The notes under the pieces were generated by a model. The model worked only from the letters and a program-made list of their open reading frames with translations. It ran no database searches and was not told where the DNA came from. Shown here piece by piece: positions 24,405 to 33,410 of a stretch of DNA of 39,358 nucleotides. Position numbers and translations under genes: made by a program. Position 1 is the stretch's first letter, and every line of letters starts with the position of its first letter. This DNA is from an uncultured bacterium (GTDB taxonomy: Bacteria; Verrucomicrobiota; Kiritimatiellia; RFP12; UBA1067): NCBI GenBank assembly GCA_902761035.1, contig CACWIW010000019.1:1-39358 (forward strand), in the 5' to 3' direction.

Positions 24405-25007
24405 ATGGCGGATTTCCCAGACACTCCAGCCACGCTGCTCGCGAGAATCGCCGCCCAGGCCACGGGACAGTCCGACGAAACGGCGTGGTTTCGCCTCTTT
24501 GAGCTGTATGCGCCCGCCATACGCAAATTCGCCGAGGAGCTTGGCGCGCGCGAGGAGTCGGAGGACGTGGCGCAGGACATCTTCGCGAAACTCGTGAACG
24601 TGCTGCGCGGCGGCGTTTACCGCGCCGACGTCGGGAGGTTCCGCTGTTACCTCGCGACGATGATCCGCCGCGAACTCGTAAGCCGCTGGCGCAAGGCGCA
24701 GGTGCGTGGCGGAGCGGACAATATACCGATATCCGATCTTGACGTGGAGCCTTCCGTGGAGCCAGAGGTGGCGGCGATCATTGACGCCAAGTGGCGCCTT
24801 GCCCGCCATGAGGCGGCGGTGGAGCACGCGCTCACCAAGACCGCGCTTTCCGCGCGCACCAGCGAAATCTACCGTGCATACGTTCTTGAGGAACGCCCCA
24901 TCGGCGAAGTCGCCGCCCGCTTCGGCGTGACTAAGAACTACATCGGCCTCGTGAAGATGCGTGTGGGGCGCATGATCGCCGCACTGGAGGCGGAGTACGA
25001 GGAATGA
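24405..25007 (+). CDS. ECF-type RNA polymerase sigma factor
   Basis: 200 residues. Region 2 (about 22-100) includes ESEDVAQDIFAKLVNVL and FRCYLATMIRRELVSRWRK. Region 4 (about 140-195) has RPIGEVAARFGVTKNYIGL, a helix-turn-helix. ATG 24405 is preferred because GGAGG is seven bases upstream; ATG 24399, overlapping the kinase stop, is too close to that site. No anti-sigma gene is adjacent, so the upstream kinase is the likely regulator. Target promoters are unknown. Confidence 0.88.
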   Translation: MADFPDTPATLLARIAAQATGQSDETAWFRLFELYAPAIRKFAEELGAREESEDVAQDIFAKLVNVLRGGVYRADVGRFRCYLATMIRRELVSRWRKAQVRGGADNIPISDLDVEPSVEPEVAAIIDAKWRLARHEAAVEHALTKTALSARTSEIYRAYVLEERPIGEVAARFGVTKNYIGLVKMRVGRMIAALEAEYEE

Positions 25008-25132
25008 GGTAACGCCTGCGGGGAGATTGCTCGTGAAATGAGAAAAACTTCGGGCGGGTGTAATAACGTCTGCCGGTTCGCGTATAACAGTAGCGGCGGC
25101 TGGCTGTCCGAAGGAAAACACGGGCGGAATGG

Positions 25133-25161
25133 TTGATTCCCGCAGGGGAATCTGCTATACT
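25133..25161 (+). promoter_or_regulatory. Strong promoter of the RNA candidate at 25168
   Basis: TTGATT (25133-25138), 17 bases, then TATACT (25156-25161) preceded by TG at 25153-25154. Confidence 0.6.
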
Positions 25162-25167
25162 GAAATC

Positions 25168-25340
25168 CGTGGTCATCCCGCAGGAAGACTGGCAAATCAA
25201 CTTGAAGGGAATGTCCGACGCCAAGACGATCCGTCTTGGTGCGCCTACTTTGGGCGCGCCAATGGTTCGCGCTTCCGCGTCGCGTTTCCTTTCGGGCATG
25301 CCAGTCGCCCCTGCGGAATGCGGCGCGGGGCGCTTTTTTT
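25168..25340 (+). ncRNA. Structured small RNA candidate, about 173 bases
   Basis: A promoter ends at 25161 and the stretch closes with GCGC-GGG-GCGC and seven T (25323-25340). Between them a long rod can form. CCGCAGG (25178-25184) pairs with CCTGCGG (25310-25316). GACTGGCA (25187-25194) pairs with TGCCAGTC (25299-25306). GAAGGGAA (25204-25211) pairs with TTCCTTTC (25286-25293). CGACGC (25216-25221) pairs with GCGTCG (25277-25282). The tip holds two hairpins, CAAGACG/CGTCTTG (25222-25238) and GTGCGCC/GGCGCGC (25239-25259). Size, closing stem and an internal bubble recall 6S RNA, but no conserved signature confirms it. It could also be the leader of the FGE-like gene at 25387. Confidence 0.5.
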
Positions 25341-25386
25341 GCCCTGTCCGCCACAACCGACAAAGAAAAGGAAGGAAGCGAACAGA

Positions 25387-27135
25387 ATGAAGAACACATT
25401 GAAGATTGCGGTATCCGCCGCGCTTACAGTCGCCGCGCTCGCCGCGACGGCCATGCCCACGAAACGCCAGCTCGCAGAGGCGCAGCAACTGGTGAAAGAC
25501 CTCACCGCAGACGACATCCGCGCCTTTAGCGCCAAGCAGAAGACGGCAGGTGAAGTGGCCGCAAAACACCTTGACCTCCTTGACAAGGCCGAGACGGAGG
25601 CGTGTAAGTACCTTCTTCTCCAAGGCGCATTCCGACTCTACGCGCGCGGCGGAGACTACGATGCAGCCGCAGACATTCTCCAACGCATGAAAAAGGTAAT
25701 CTCAGACGTTCCCCCAGAGGTGATTGTAGAGCTGGTGAACGGTGAAATGCGGCGCGGGACGGAGTCCAAGGCTCCAAGGGTACTGGCAATCTACAACGAC
25801 GCGAAGCATACGATCAAATACCGCAAACTTCTAGAGACGGCAGAGGCCGAGGTGAAAAAGCGCGGTACGTCCACGGCGCTGAAAAACCTTGCCGAGTGCC
25901 ACGCCTGCCTTGGCAACTGGGATGACGCGCTCAAGTTCTTCGCGAGGGCGCGCGTGTCCGCCGCCAAATGGGAACTCGACCCGAAATCCGTTTCGGACTG
26001 CGATGCGTTCAAGGCTGCGGAATTCTGGTGGAGCTACAAGGCGGAGGAGACGGCACCTTTCCGCGCCCATGCCGCTGCGCTCTACCGCAAAGCACTCGAC
26101 AACAATCTCGTGACAGGCCTCTACATCGAAATCGCCAAGCAACGCATCGCGGACGTTGAGACCAGAGGTAGAACGGGCGGCTCGCCCGTTCCGGACATGA
26201 ACGGCCGAGCCAGCCGTTCTTCCAAAGGTCTCTACTGCGTCGTCGATCTATCCGCCGGACCGAACGCGATGAAATATCCCGTTTCGTATCTTCCTTCCGC
26301 GCCGAAGGGCGACTGGACGGATGAATACAAGACGACTAAACTTGTTCTGCGCCGCATTGAGCCTGGCACCTTCATTATGGGCGCGGACCAAAAGGACGAA
26401 TCCCACCGCGTTAAGATAACAAAGCCTTTCTATATCGGCGTGTTCGAAGTGACACAGAAACAATATGAACTGGTGACCGGCAACAATCCTTCGAAGTATC
26501 CCGGTGACATGCGCCCTGTAGAAAATCTTTCGTGGGAAATGCTGCGAGGTTCGGCAGCGGAACACGACTGGCCGAAGGTAAAGACCGTGGCTCCCGACAC
26601 CTTCATCGGACGGGTTCGCGCAAAAACCGGAATCAGCGGCTTCGATCTCCCGACCCAGGCACAATGGGAATACGCCTGCAGGGCAGGTACTACCACCGAC
26701 AGATACGACGGCTCCAACCTCATCAAGAACGGAGAGTGGCATGATTCTGCCGTTCGCAGTGTCAGACGCCTTGGGCGGTGTGCCATCAACCAGAAGGTAT
26801 ACACCGGAGAACCACGCTGGGTGATGCGTTGGCATAAAAAGCCTGACGGCAAAGGCGGATTCTCCAGCAACACGACGACCGTGGGGCTTTACGCCCCCAA
26901 TGCATGGGGTCTCTACGACATGTACGGGAACTCATGGGAGAAGTGCGTTTCACGCCAGTATGACACCTGGGGCGAGAATCCAGTCGGAAGACAGAATGGA
27001 AAAGACGAACGGGTGGTTTGCGGCGGTGGATGGAATTCCAGTGCGAACGCAATGGTGTCATCTAGTATAGCCGTTACCCCTTCCAACAAGAAAGGTGGAG
27101 GTTTCCGCCTTGCCCTAACCATATCGAGCAAATAG
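25387..27135 (+). CDS. Secreted formylglycine-generating-enzyme-like (SUMF1-type) protein
   Basis: 582 residues. A signal peptide (about 1-22) is followed by a helical, TPR-like region (about 25-265; KNLAECHACLGNWDDALKF). A C-terminal FGE/EgtB-type sulfatase-modifying-factor fold follows (about 315-580): PGTFIMGA, PFYIGVFEVTQKQYE, PVENLSWE, LPTQAQWEYACRAGT, LYDMYGNSWEKC and GGGFRLAL. The usual RGGSW box is altered to VVCGGGWNS, and the catalytic cysteine pair of true FGEs is not evident, so an adhesive or scaffold role is more likely than sulfatase activation. A palindromic repeat is read in frame at the domain border (26172-26218). ATG 25387 follows GGAAGGAAG. Confidence 0.82.
   Translation: MKNTLKIAVSAALTVAALAATAMPTKRQLAEAQQLVKDLTADDIRAFSAKQKTAGEVAAKHLDLLDKAETEACKYLLLQGAFRLYARGGDYDAAADILQRMKKVISDVPPEVIVELVNGEMRRGTESKAPRVLAIYNDAKHTIKYRKLLETAEAEVKKRGTSTALKNLAECHACLGNWDDALKFFARARVSAAKWELDPKSVSDCDAFKAAEFWWSYKAEETAPFRAHAAALYRKALDNNLVTGLYIEIAKQRIADVETRGRTGGSPVPDMNGRASRSSKGLYCVVDLSAGPNAMKYPVSYLPSAPKGDWTDEYKTTKLVLRRIEPGTFIMGADQKDESHRVKITKPFYIGVFEVTQKQYELVTGNNPSKYPGDMRPVENLSWEMLRGSAAEHDWPKVKTVAPDTFIGRVRAKTGISGFDLPTQAQWEYACRAGTTTDRYDGSNLIKNGEWHDSAVRSVRRLGRCAINQKVYTGEPRWVMRWHKKPDGKGGFSSNTTTVGLYAPNAWGLYDMYGNSWEKCVSRQYDTWGENPVGRQNGKDERVVCGGGWNSSANAMVSSSIAVTPSNKKGGGFRLALTISSK
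26172..26218. repeat. Pair of palindromes inside the FGE-like gene
   Basis: AACGGGCGGCTCGCCCGTT (26172-26190) and, after nine bases, AACGGC/GCCGTT (26200-26218) form two adjacent hairpins, read in frame as a Gly/Ser/Arg-rich linker. Confidence 0.75.
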
Positions 27136-27202
27136 CGCATTCCCGCGCCGCAACTTGTTGTTGCACGCTTGCTGTTTTTCCCCGCTAGTACGTCCGGAAT
27201 TT

Positions 27203-27211
27203 TGGTATACT
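27203..27211 (+). promoter_or_regulatory. Extended -10 promoter of the AAA/PD-(D/E)XK gene
   Basis: TGGTATACT, nine bases before ATG 27220, giving a nearly leaderless transcript. No -35. Confidence 0.5.
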
Positions 27212-27219
27212 ATGCGGCG

Positions 27220-28809
27220 ATGAGACCGCTAGCCACAGACACGCACGACTTTCCGGCCCTGCGCAGGGACGGAAAAATATACGTCGACAAGACGATGTTC
27301 ATCCATCGTCTCATCGCGGGCAACGACACGAAGCTGTTCTTCATGTCGCGTCCGCGAAGGTTCGGAAAGTCGCTGACGATTTCCGCGCTGAAGGCGATCT
27401 TCTCTGGACGGCGCGAGCTGTTCAAGGGCCTCTACATCGACGGGACGGACTGGAAGTGGGAGAAGTACCCCGTCATCCACTTCGAGTTCAACGACGTCAC
27501 GACGACAAGCCTTGAGGAATTCGAGAAGGATCTCGCTGACCATGTGGAGAATCGTCTGCGCGAGGCCGGATATGCATACGACAATACGAAATCTGCGCAT
27601 TACAATTTCGGCATGGCGATAACTGAGCTTGCCGCAAAATGCAGGGAGGACGGGAACGAGAAAGGCGGCGTGGTGATCCTCATAGACGAGTACGACGCGC
27701 CAGTAGGGCATGCGCTCGATGACATCGACTTCGCGGAGAAGGTGCGCGAAAGGCTTTCCGCCGTCTATTCGCAGATGAAGAACCGCACTGGCGACATCAA
27801 GTTCCTGTTCATGACGGGCGTGTCGAAGTTCACGAGGCTTTCCGTGTTCTCCGCGCTGAGTAACCTTGTGGATGTGTCGCAGGACACGGAATACGCCACC
27901 ATGTTCGGCTACACAGAGGAGGAACTTTCCGCCAACTTCGAGGAGCATCTCCGCGAACACGCACGAATTATGGGCAAGCCGTACGACGAGTACCGAGCCG
28001 AGATGAAGTGGTGGTACAACGGTTTCCGCTTCGCGAAAGAAGATCCGACGACGGTTTACAATCCAATCTCGATAGCTTTGACCCTAAAGAGGAAGCAGAA
28101 AGATTTTTCCGCGACGTGGGCTACGACGGGGCGTCCATCGATGCTAATGAACTACCTGAAGCGCGAAGATGTTGCGGGGATAGACTACATGGACATAACC
28201 GAAGTGACGGAGGACGAGTTTGACGTCGCCGAACTGCGCAATCTTCGTCCTGTCGCCATGCTGTTCCAGTCTGGGTATTTGACGATCAAAGACTACGAGG
28301 ACGGTCTATATAAACTCGGCGTTCCCGACGAGGAAGTGCGCCGTGACCTCGCGAAGACGGTGACGGGCGTAATCGCGGACGAGAGCACCGCATGGGCGGC
28401 CTCACTTGGCGTGAAGCTTCTCACCGCCCGCTGGTTTGAGTTCTTCGCCGGGCTGAAGTCGCTCTATGCGCACATGCCATACGGTTCGACGGAGGACTGT
28501 CCGCATGAGGCTGCATACCAACGGATACTCTGCACGCTTCTCGCCTCGCAGGGAATCAGATATCGCGCCGAGGACGTGCAGAGCGACGGACGCGCAGATG
28601 TCGTCGCGGAGCACAAGAGGGGAATCTTCATCTTTGAACTGAAGGTTGGAGAACCGGTTGACAAGGCGTTTGCGCAGATTCGCAAAAAGGGCTACGCCGA
28701 ACCGTACATCGCGAGCGGCAAGCCGATCTGGCTCATCGGACTCTCCTTCGACGGAGAAACGCGCCGCCTCGTCGATTACGCGGCAGAGAAATTCTCTGAA
28801 TGCAGTTAA
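27220..28809 (+). CDS. AAA-ATPase-like/PD-(D/E)XK nuclease protein (DUF1703 type)
   Basis: 529 residues. The N-terminal AAA-ATPase-like domain has YVDKTMFIHRLI and the modified Walker A SRPRRFGKS (43-51), and Walker B VVILIDEYDAP. A C-terminal PD-(D/E)XK domain has DGRADVVAE and IFIFELKV (Asp and E-x-K of the nuclease core). This protein family is expanded in gut anaerobes; its function is unknown, with a suspected role in DNA processing or defence. ATG 27220 is favoured by the -10 element just upstream, over an upstream in-frame start at 27169. It converges on the GH88 gene with a 17-base gap. Confidence 0.9.
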   Translation: MRPLATDTHDFPALRRDGKIYVDKTMFIHRLIAGNDTKLFFMSRPRRFGKSLTISALKAIFSGRRELFKGLYIDGTDWKWEKYPVIHFEFNDVTTTSLEEFEKDLADHVENRLREAGYAYDNTKSAHYNFGMAITELAAKCREDGNEKGGVVILIDEYDAPVGHALDDIDFAEKVRERLSAVYSQMKNRTGDIKFLFMTGVSKFTRLSVFSALSNLVDVSQDTEYATMFGYTEEELSANFEEHLREHARIMGKPYDEYRAEMKWWYNGFRFAKEDPTTVYNPISIALTLKRKQKDFSATWATTGRPSMLMNYLKREDVAGIDYMDITEVTEDEFDVAELRNLRPVAMLFQSGYLTIKDYEDGLYKLGVPDEEVRRDLAKTVTGVIADESTAWAASLGVKLLTARWFEFFAGLKSLYAHMPYGSTEDCPHEAAYQRILCTLLASQGIRYRAEDVQSDGRADVVAEHKRGIFIFELKVGEPVDKAFAQIRKKGYAEPYIASGKPIWLIGLSFDGETRRLVDYAAEKFSECS

Positions 28810-28826
28810 TGAGCCTGCGTAGAGAA

Positions 28827-30830
28827 TCAACGAGCTAGGCCGTTCGCGAACTTCTCCACGTAGTCGTGCCAGGCGGAGGCGGTGGTGAACACCCCTGCGC
28901 CGCTCCAGCAGGCGCCTGCGTAGTAGGTGAACGTTTTCTCGCCCTGAAGAAGATAGATGCAGTCCATGTCATCGGACGCAAGATGCGCACGCCCGGGCAA
29001 CACGATCGCGGTGCCGATCGAACCCTTCTGTCCGTCCACGCCCTCCGGCTCCCAGTTGGCGATGAAGCCGGGATTGAAGCCGATTTTCATCTCGCCGTTA
29101 TGCTGACGAACCTTCGACACGTCGAGGCCGGGACCGATCAGGCGCTTGCCCGCGAGCGTGACGCCCGCGTTCGGGCGCACCTCGAACTTGACGAGCGGAC
29201 ACCCCTTCGTGATCGTGCCGCGAATGGTGTATGCCTCGTATTCGAGCTCGAACACGGCCTCCTCCGGCTTCTCGGAAATTACGCGCTGTTTCTTCCAGTT
29301 CTTCTCGTACGTCCAGCCGCCCGAGCCGAGCATGCCCACGCCGCCCACGCCGCGTCCCGTGGCGACCTTGTAGTTGTCCATGCCCTCGCCGTGGTCCTTG
29401 TGGTAGGAGCCCTCGCCCTTGCCGTGGAGCCACTTTTCAAGTACGGGATAGTCCACGCACTTGTTGAACACGTCGAAGCCGCTGGAAATGAGCTTCTGTC
29501 CCTTCGGCGCGGGCTGCATGATCACTGGACCGTACGCGCGCATGCCGAGGCAGTCATTCTCCCACGCGAAGTCGTCCATGCGGTACGGCGCGTAGAACGC
29601 GCGGCAGCAAGGCTTCGCCTCGGCGGGCGTTGCGGCCATCATTGCCTTGAAGCGGAGGAGCGCCTCGAGGAAGTAGTAGTCGGCGTAGTTGAGCGGCACG
29701 TCCACCTCGCTCTTGCCGGGCTTGTGTCCGACTGAGTGCATCAGGAGGAAGTCGCCGTTCTCGCCCTGCTTCGCGAAGTAGGCGGGCGACGCGAGCGACG
29801 TGAGCATCTTCACGGCGGCGGTGCGGTACTTCGCCGCCTTCGCGGGCGGCGCGAACGCCTGCAACTCGAAAAGCGCGCTCGCCGTCACGGCCGAGGCGGA
29901 AACGTCGCGTTCCTCGCCCGGGAAGGAGAAGTCCCACCAGCAGATGCCGTCCGCAGGCAGATTCGGATGGTCGAGCCAGTAGTCGGCCGCCTTCATCGCG
30001 CGTTCGAGGTAACGCCGCACACGCGTCTCTCGGTACATCATCGTGAAGCCGTAGATGCCCCAGGCGTGTCCGCGCGCCCACGTGCCCTCCACGTTGCCGC
30101 CCTGTCCCGAGTAGTGGGCGCGCACGCGACAGGTGACGGGATCGTAGTCGAGGATGTGGTAGGCGCTGCCGTCGGGACGGTAGTGGTGCGCGTCCGTGAT
30201 GTCCGCCTGGCTGCGCGCGATCTTGTCCGACTTCGGGTCGCCACCGTTCTTCGCGTCCCACTCAAGTAGTTCGAGGTTCATCATGTTGTCGATGATCACA
30301 ACGTACTTCGTGCCGAAGTGTCCGCCGCCCTTCGGCGAGTTCCAGCTGCGGATGAGGCCGAGCCTGTCGTCGTAGCGCGTACGGAGCGCAGCGGACGTGT
30401 CGTGCAGGAACTCGGCGTATCGTTTGTCGCCCGTGAGGCGAAGACCGTTGCCGGCCGAGCAATACGTGCGGAAGCCGACGTCATGGTTGCTCGCGTCGTG
30501 GCGCAGGGGCTCGATCAGGCGTTCGGTGTAGGCGGCGGCCTGGTCCTTCCAAAATGCGTCGCCCGTGTACTCGTAGAGATACCAGAGAGCGCCGGGGAAG
30601 AACCCGCTGCACCAGTCCTTCGGCTTGATCACGACGAGTTTGCCATCCTGGAAACGCTTCGGGAACATTTCGGGCCCATGCGCTTTCATAGCCTCAAGCA
30701 GCGCGCGATAGTGCGCCCCCGACTTCTCAAAGATGCCCGGCAGGGCCTTGAGCAGTTCATCCTCGGCCGGAGTTCCGGCCTGCACGCACGCGGCGGCCGC
30801 GAATACAGCGGCCAACAACAGTTTCTTCAT
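28827..30830 (-). CDS. Secreted GH88 unsaturated glucuronyl/rhamnogalacturonyl hydrolase with DUF4861 domain
   Basis: 667 residues from ATG 30830, with AGAAGGAACG upstream. A signal peptide is seen (1-18). The GH88 barrel (about 25-375) has the two catalytic aspartates in SNHDVGFRTYCSAG (Asp117) and VVIIDNMMNLELLEW (Asp181), and RGHAWGIYGF. The C-terminal part (about 385-667) fits DUF4861. The enzyme hydrates and removes unsaturated uronic acids left by polysaccharide lyases, so the host degrades pectin, glycosaminoglycan or ulvan-like polymers. The fusion of the two domains is found in Bacteroidota and PVC bacteria. No transporter or lyase is adjacent. Confidence 0.9.
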   Translation of the reverse strand: MKKLLLAAVFAAAACVQAGTPAEDELLKALPGIFEKSGAHYRALLEAMKAHGPEMFPKRFQDGKLVVIKPKDWCSGFFPGALWYLYEYTGDAFWKDQAAAYTERLIEPLRHDASNHDVGFRTYCSAGNGLRLTGDKRYAEFLHDTSAALRTRYDDRLGLIRSWNSPKGGGHFGTKYVVIIDNMMNLELLEWDAKNGGDPKSDKIARSQADITDAHHYRPDGSAYHILDYDPVTCRVRAHYSGQGGNVEGTWARGHAWGIYGFTMMYRETRVRRYLERAMKAADYWLDHPNLPADGICWWDFSFPGEERDVSASAVTASALFELQAFAPPAKAAKYRTAAVKMLTSLASPAYFAKQGENGDFLLMHSVGHKPGKSEVDVPLNYADYYFLEALLRFKAMMAATPAEAKPCCRAFYAPYRMDDFAWENDCLGMRAYGPVIMQPAPKGQKLISSGFDVFNKCVDYPVLEKWLHGKGEGSYHKDHGEGMDNYKVATGRGVGGVGMLGSGGWTYEKNWKKQRVISEKPEEAVFELEYEAYTIRGTITKGCPLVKFEVRPNAGVTLAGKRLIGPGLDVSKVRQHNGEMKIGFNPGFIANWEPEGVDGQKGSIGTAIVLPGRAHLASDDMDCIYLLQGEKTFTYYAGACWSGAGVFTTASAWHDYVEKFANGLAR

Positions 30831-30864
30831 GTCACGTTCCTTCTCATTGGGTTGCGATGCATCC

Positions 30865-30893
30865 ATTCTACCAAAACCCGCGCGAGCGGGCAA
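30865..30893 (-). promoter_or_regulatory. Promoter of the GH88 gene
   Basis: TTGCCC (30893-30888), 17 bases, then TAGAAT (30870-30865) preceded by TGG. Confidence 0.55.
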
Positions 30894-30951
30894 CCCCCGC
30901 GCCGAATGGTGATTATTTGAATAGCGCATCGTACCCATCGGAACCAGGCCG

Positions 30952-32250
30952 TCAAGCAGGCTGCCGCAGGCTGTGAAGGCGCAGTTCCCGTCCCCAGGGC
31001 GCGGGCTTCTCGCCATCGCCGGTCAAGAGCCAAAGAACCGGATAAGGCGGAGGATTTTCCGGCGTGGGACCGAACCCGTCTGTAATGTAGATGAAACACG
31101 ACGGCTCGAGTTCAGGATGTTCCGCAACATAATCAAACGGAGGACGAAAGTCGGTGCCGCCCTGTCCGTACACCTCCCATTCCGGCGAGTGAAAAGGATT
31201 GTAGGCATCGTATCTCTCCACGTGCTGCATTTTGCAGTCGCATTGCATGACCGTCAGTTCGTAATCCCCAAACGTATTGAGGAGCGCATTCAGCTCCGAG
31301 AAGAACTGCGGCAGATCGGCCGTCGTGCTGCCGCTCGTGTCGATCGCCACCGCCGCCTGCAGACGCTCCTTACGCGAACTTTGCAGATACAGGCCCTGCG
31401 AGACATGCCGGCGGTTCGGCGGCAACCACCGACGCGAACCTCCGTAGCAGCTCGTCACGAACTGCGCCAGCACCTCCTGCCAGCGTATCTGCGGACGCAG
31501 CGCCGCCCGCACGACGCCTTGCAGATGCGCGGGAAGACTTCCCCGCGTCCGCTCGATCTGCTGTGCGAGCGACACGATCCGCTCGCGGATCTTGTCCGCC
31601 AGATCCTTGGTGATGACCGGCTCGTAGTCCCTGTCAAAACCGACTTCCCCCCACTGGTCGCGAATGGAATCGTCCTCGTCTGCCGCGTTGTTGTTCGGGC
31701 GCGCGTCCCCGTTATCCGCATCGTTGCCATATACGTGCTTGTCGAATTGACCGCCGCCGAGATTGTCCCCTTCCCCCTCTCCCGGCCCCGATGCCCGGGG
31801 CGACTGAGGTTCCGTGTAGAGGCATTCATATATCTCCTCTGCCGACAAGCCATCCCACTCGTCTTTCGGCATCAGACAGCCTGGCGGCGTTCTCAACCCC
31901 TCCTTCTTCAACATGCGGTTCACCTCCATGTCCGCCGCGACGTTGAACGCGAAAAGCTCGCGCGTCTGGCGGCGGAGCATGTGCATGAGGACGCAATGCC
32001 ACACCTCGTGCGCCATGACGAACAGCCGCTCATCCGCAGACAGTCTAGCGCAAAACGCAATGTCCATGAAAACCCGATCGCCGTCCGTCGCCGCCGTGCG
32101 CAGCCGCCTGTCCCTCACCGGCACGAACTCCATGCGCATCAGGATTCCGCCCGTAAACGGAAAGCGCACCAGCAGCCGCTGCCGGTCCTGGCACATCAGC
32201 GCATACGTCGCCTTCTTGAGCTTGGCAAGTTCTTTTTCCGAAAGCGCCAT
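30952..32250 (-). CDS. Metallopeptidase-VWA protein (DUF2201 type), last gene of the six-gene operon
   Basis: 432 residues. The N-terminal domain has an HExxH zinc site, HEVWHCVLMH (81-90), followed by the conserved NVAADMEVN segment (about 103-111). An acidic Gly/Asn-rich linker (about 150-195) leads to a von Willebrand A-like domain with the metal-binding DTSGS (304-308), and GGTDFRPPF further on. VWA proteins of this kind act with MoxR ATPases, here encoded 12 bases upstream. The pair may form a remodelling machine or a targeted protease. ATG 32250 follows AAGGAATTTGAG. Not assigned to a known pathway. Confidence 0.88.
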   Translation of the reverse strand: MALSEKELAKLKKATYALMCQDRQRLLVRFPFTGGILMRMEFVPVRDRRLRTAATDGDRVFMDIAFCARLSADERLFVMAHEVWHCVLMHMLRRQTRELFAFNVAADMEVNRMLKKEGLRTPPGCLMPKDEWDGLSAEEIYECLYTEPQSPRASGPGEGEGDNLGGGQFDKHVYGNDADNGDARPNNNAADEDDSIRDQWGEVGFDRDYEPVITKDLADKIRERIVSLAQQIERTRGSLPAHLQGVVRAALRPQIRWQEVLAQFVTSCYGGSRRWLPPNRRHVSQGLYLQSSRKERLQAAVAIDTSGSTTADLPQFFSELNALLNTFGDYELTVMQCDCKMQHVERYDAYNPFHSPEWEVYGQGGTDFRPPFDYVAEHPELEPSCFIYITDGFGPTPENPPPYPVLWLLTGDGEKPAPWGRELRLHSLRQPA

Positions 32251-32261
32251 CTCAAATTCCT

Positions 32262-33410
32262 TTACACCTTGATTGCACATCTTTTGCGAAGAGCCTTGCC
32301 GTGCTTCTCCGCCCATTCCTTGTACCTTGGATGACGGAACAATTTCTCGGCGAAGACTGAACCCGCCCCGCGCTTGTTGCCCGCCATCGCGTCCATCATC
32401 GCCATCGACGCGAAGTCGCTCGAAAGCGCCATGCAGATGCGGTAGAACCCATCGATGCGGCGCGCCTCTTCCTCACCATCCTTGCCTCGCCAAAGGAGGT
32501 ACGTCATCGCCGCGCAAAGCGCGTACTTGCGGTCGGAGGCGTCGGGGACCTTGATCGGCTTCTCCGGATTCGTCATCATCTCCAACACGTCATCGAACGT
32601 CTCGTTGATCTTGTGGAACTCCATGAACTCCACACCCGCACGATTACCGACAAGGCCGTAAACGACCTTACGGAGAAGCGACTCGTCGCCGTTCCCGAAT
32701 TGCGCCAGCATCCGGCTCACGCGTTCCCACGAACGCGGCGTCGGCCAGCCGCGTTCCAGGTTCTCGCCCTCCTGATTGAACAGACTACCCGGACGATAGC
32801 GGATGAAGCCCATCACGGACGGATGGATGTCGTGCGTCCGCGCCCAGGCAATCCAGCTCTCGGCGTCCTCCTGCATCTCGACGTGCAGAAAGCGGTTGGC
32901 GAGGGCGGAGGACATCGTCGCCGCGACCGCACGATCCTCCGTCCGGTTGCCCGCCGCGCAGATGTACCACCCATCTGGCACCTTGTAGAGTTCGCCGAGC
33001 CGCCTGTCGAGTATGAACTCGTAGGCGGCCACTTGCAGCGAACGGTCCGCCGCCGTGATTTCGTCGAAGAGGATGATGCCACGCGAATTCGGATCGCGCG
33101 GCCATTCGCTCGCGACAAGCCACTTCACGCCGTCCGGACCCGGCACGGGGAGCCCGCGGATGTCGACCGGTTCGCGTTGCGCGAGGCGCACGTCGATGAA
33201 CCCGATGCCGAGTTCCCGCGCCACGTCGCGCAAGATGCTCGACTTTCCAAGTCCCGGCGCACCCCACACCATCAGCGGCGGCAGCGCACTCGCCATTTCG
33301 GGGTTCGCCGCCAGCGCATTCAGCTGCATCTTCAGCAGCTTCTCCAGTTCCTCTCCCGTCACGCGGTTGTGAAGGTCGAGCGCGAGTGTTTCGTCATTCT
33401 GCTTTGCCAT
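32262..33410 (-). CDS. MoxR-type AAA+ ATPase
   Basis: 382 residues. Walker A GAPGLGKS (50-57), Walker B GIILFDEI (Asp116, Glu117), sensor 1 CAAGNRTED (Asn156) and DIRGLPVP are typical of the MoxR/BchI group, which remodels protein complexes together with VWA partners. Its start lies inside the end of the upstream ankyrin-like gene (17-base overlap), and its stop lies 12 bases before the VWA gene, so the three are translationally linked. The C-terminal 150 residues are helical, with no further domain. Confidence 0.9.
   Translation of the reverse strand: MAKQNDETLALDLHNRVTGEELEKLLKMQLNALAANPEMASALPPLMVWGAPGLGKSSILRDVARELGIGFIDVRLAQREPVDIRGLPVPGPDGVKWLVASEWPRDPNSRGIILFDEITAADRSLQVAAYEFILDRRLGELYKVPDGWYICAAGNRTEDRAVAATMSSALANRFLHVEMQEDAESWIAWARTHDIHPSVMGFIRYRPGSLFNQEGENLERGWPTPRSWERVSRMLAQFGNGDESLLRKVVYGLVGNRAGVEFMEFHKINETFDDVLEMMTNPEKPIKVPDASDRKYALCAAMTYLLWRGKDGEEEARRIDGFYRICMALSSDFASMAMMDAMAGNKRGAGSVFAEKLFRHPRYKEWAEKHGKALRKRCAIKV

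Noticed and set aside
25168..25340. Firm assignment of the RNA candidate as 6S RNA.
   Set aside because: Only size and rod shape fit; two apical hairpins and a small bubble differ, and no model search could be run.
30973..32334. Long plus-strand frame (453 codons) opposite the metallopeptidase-VWA gene.
   Set aside because: Arg-rich antisense shadow of a gene with HExxH and DTSGS motifs.
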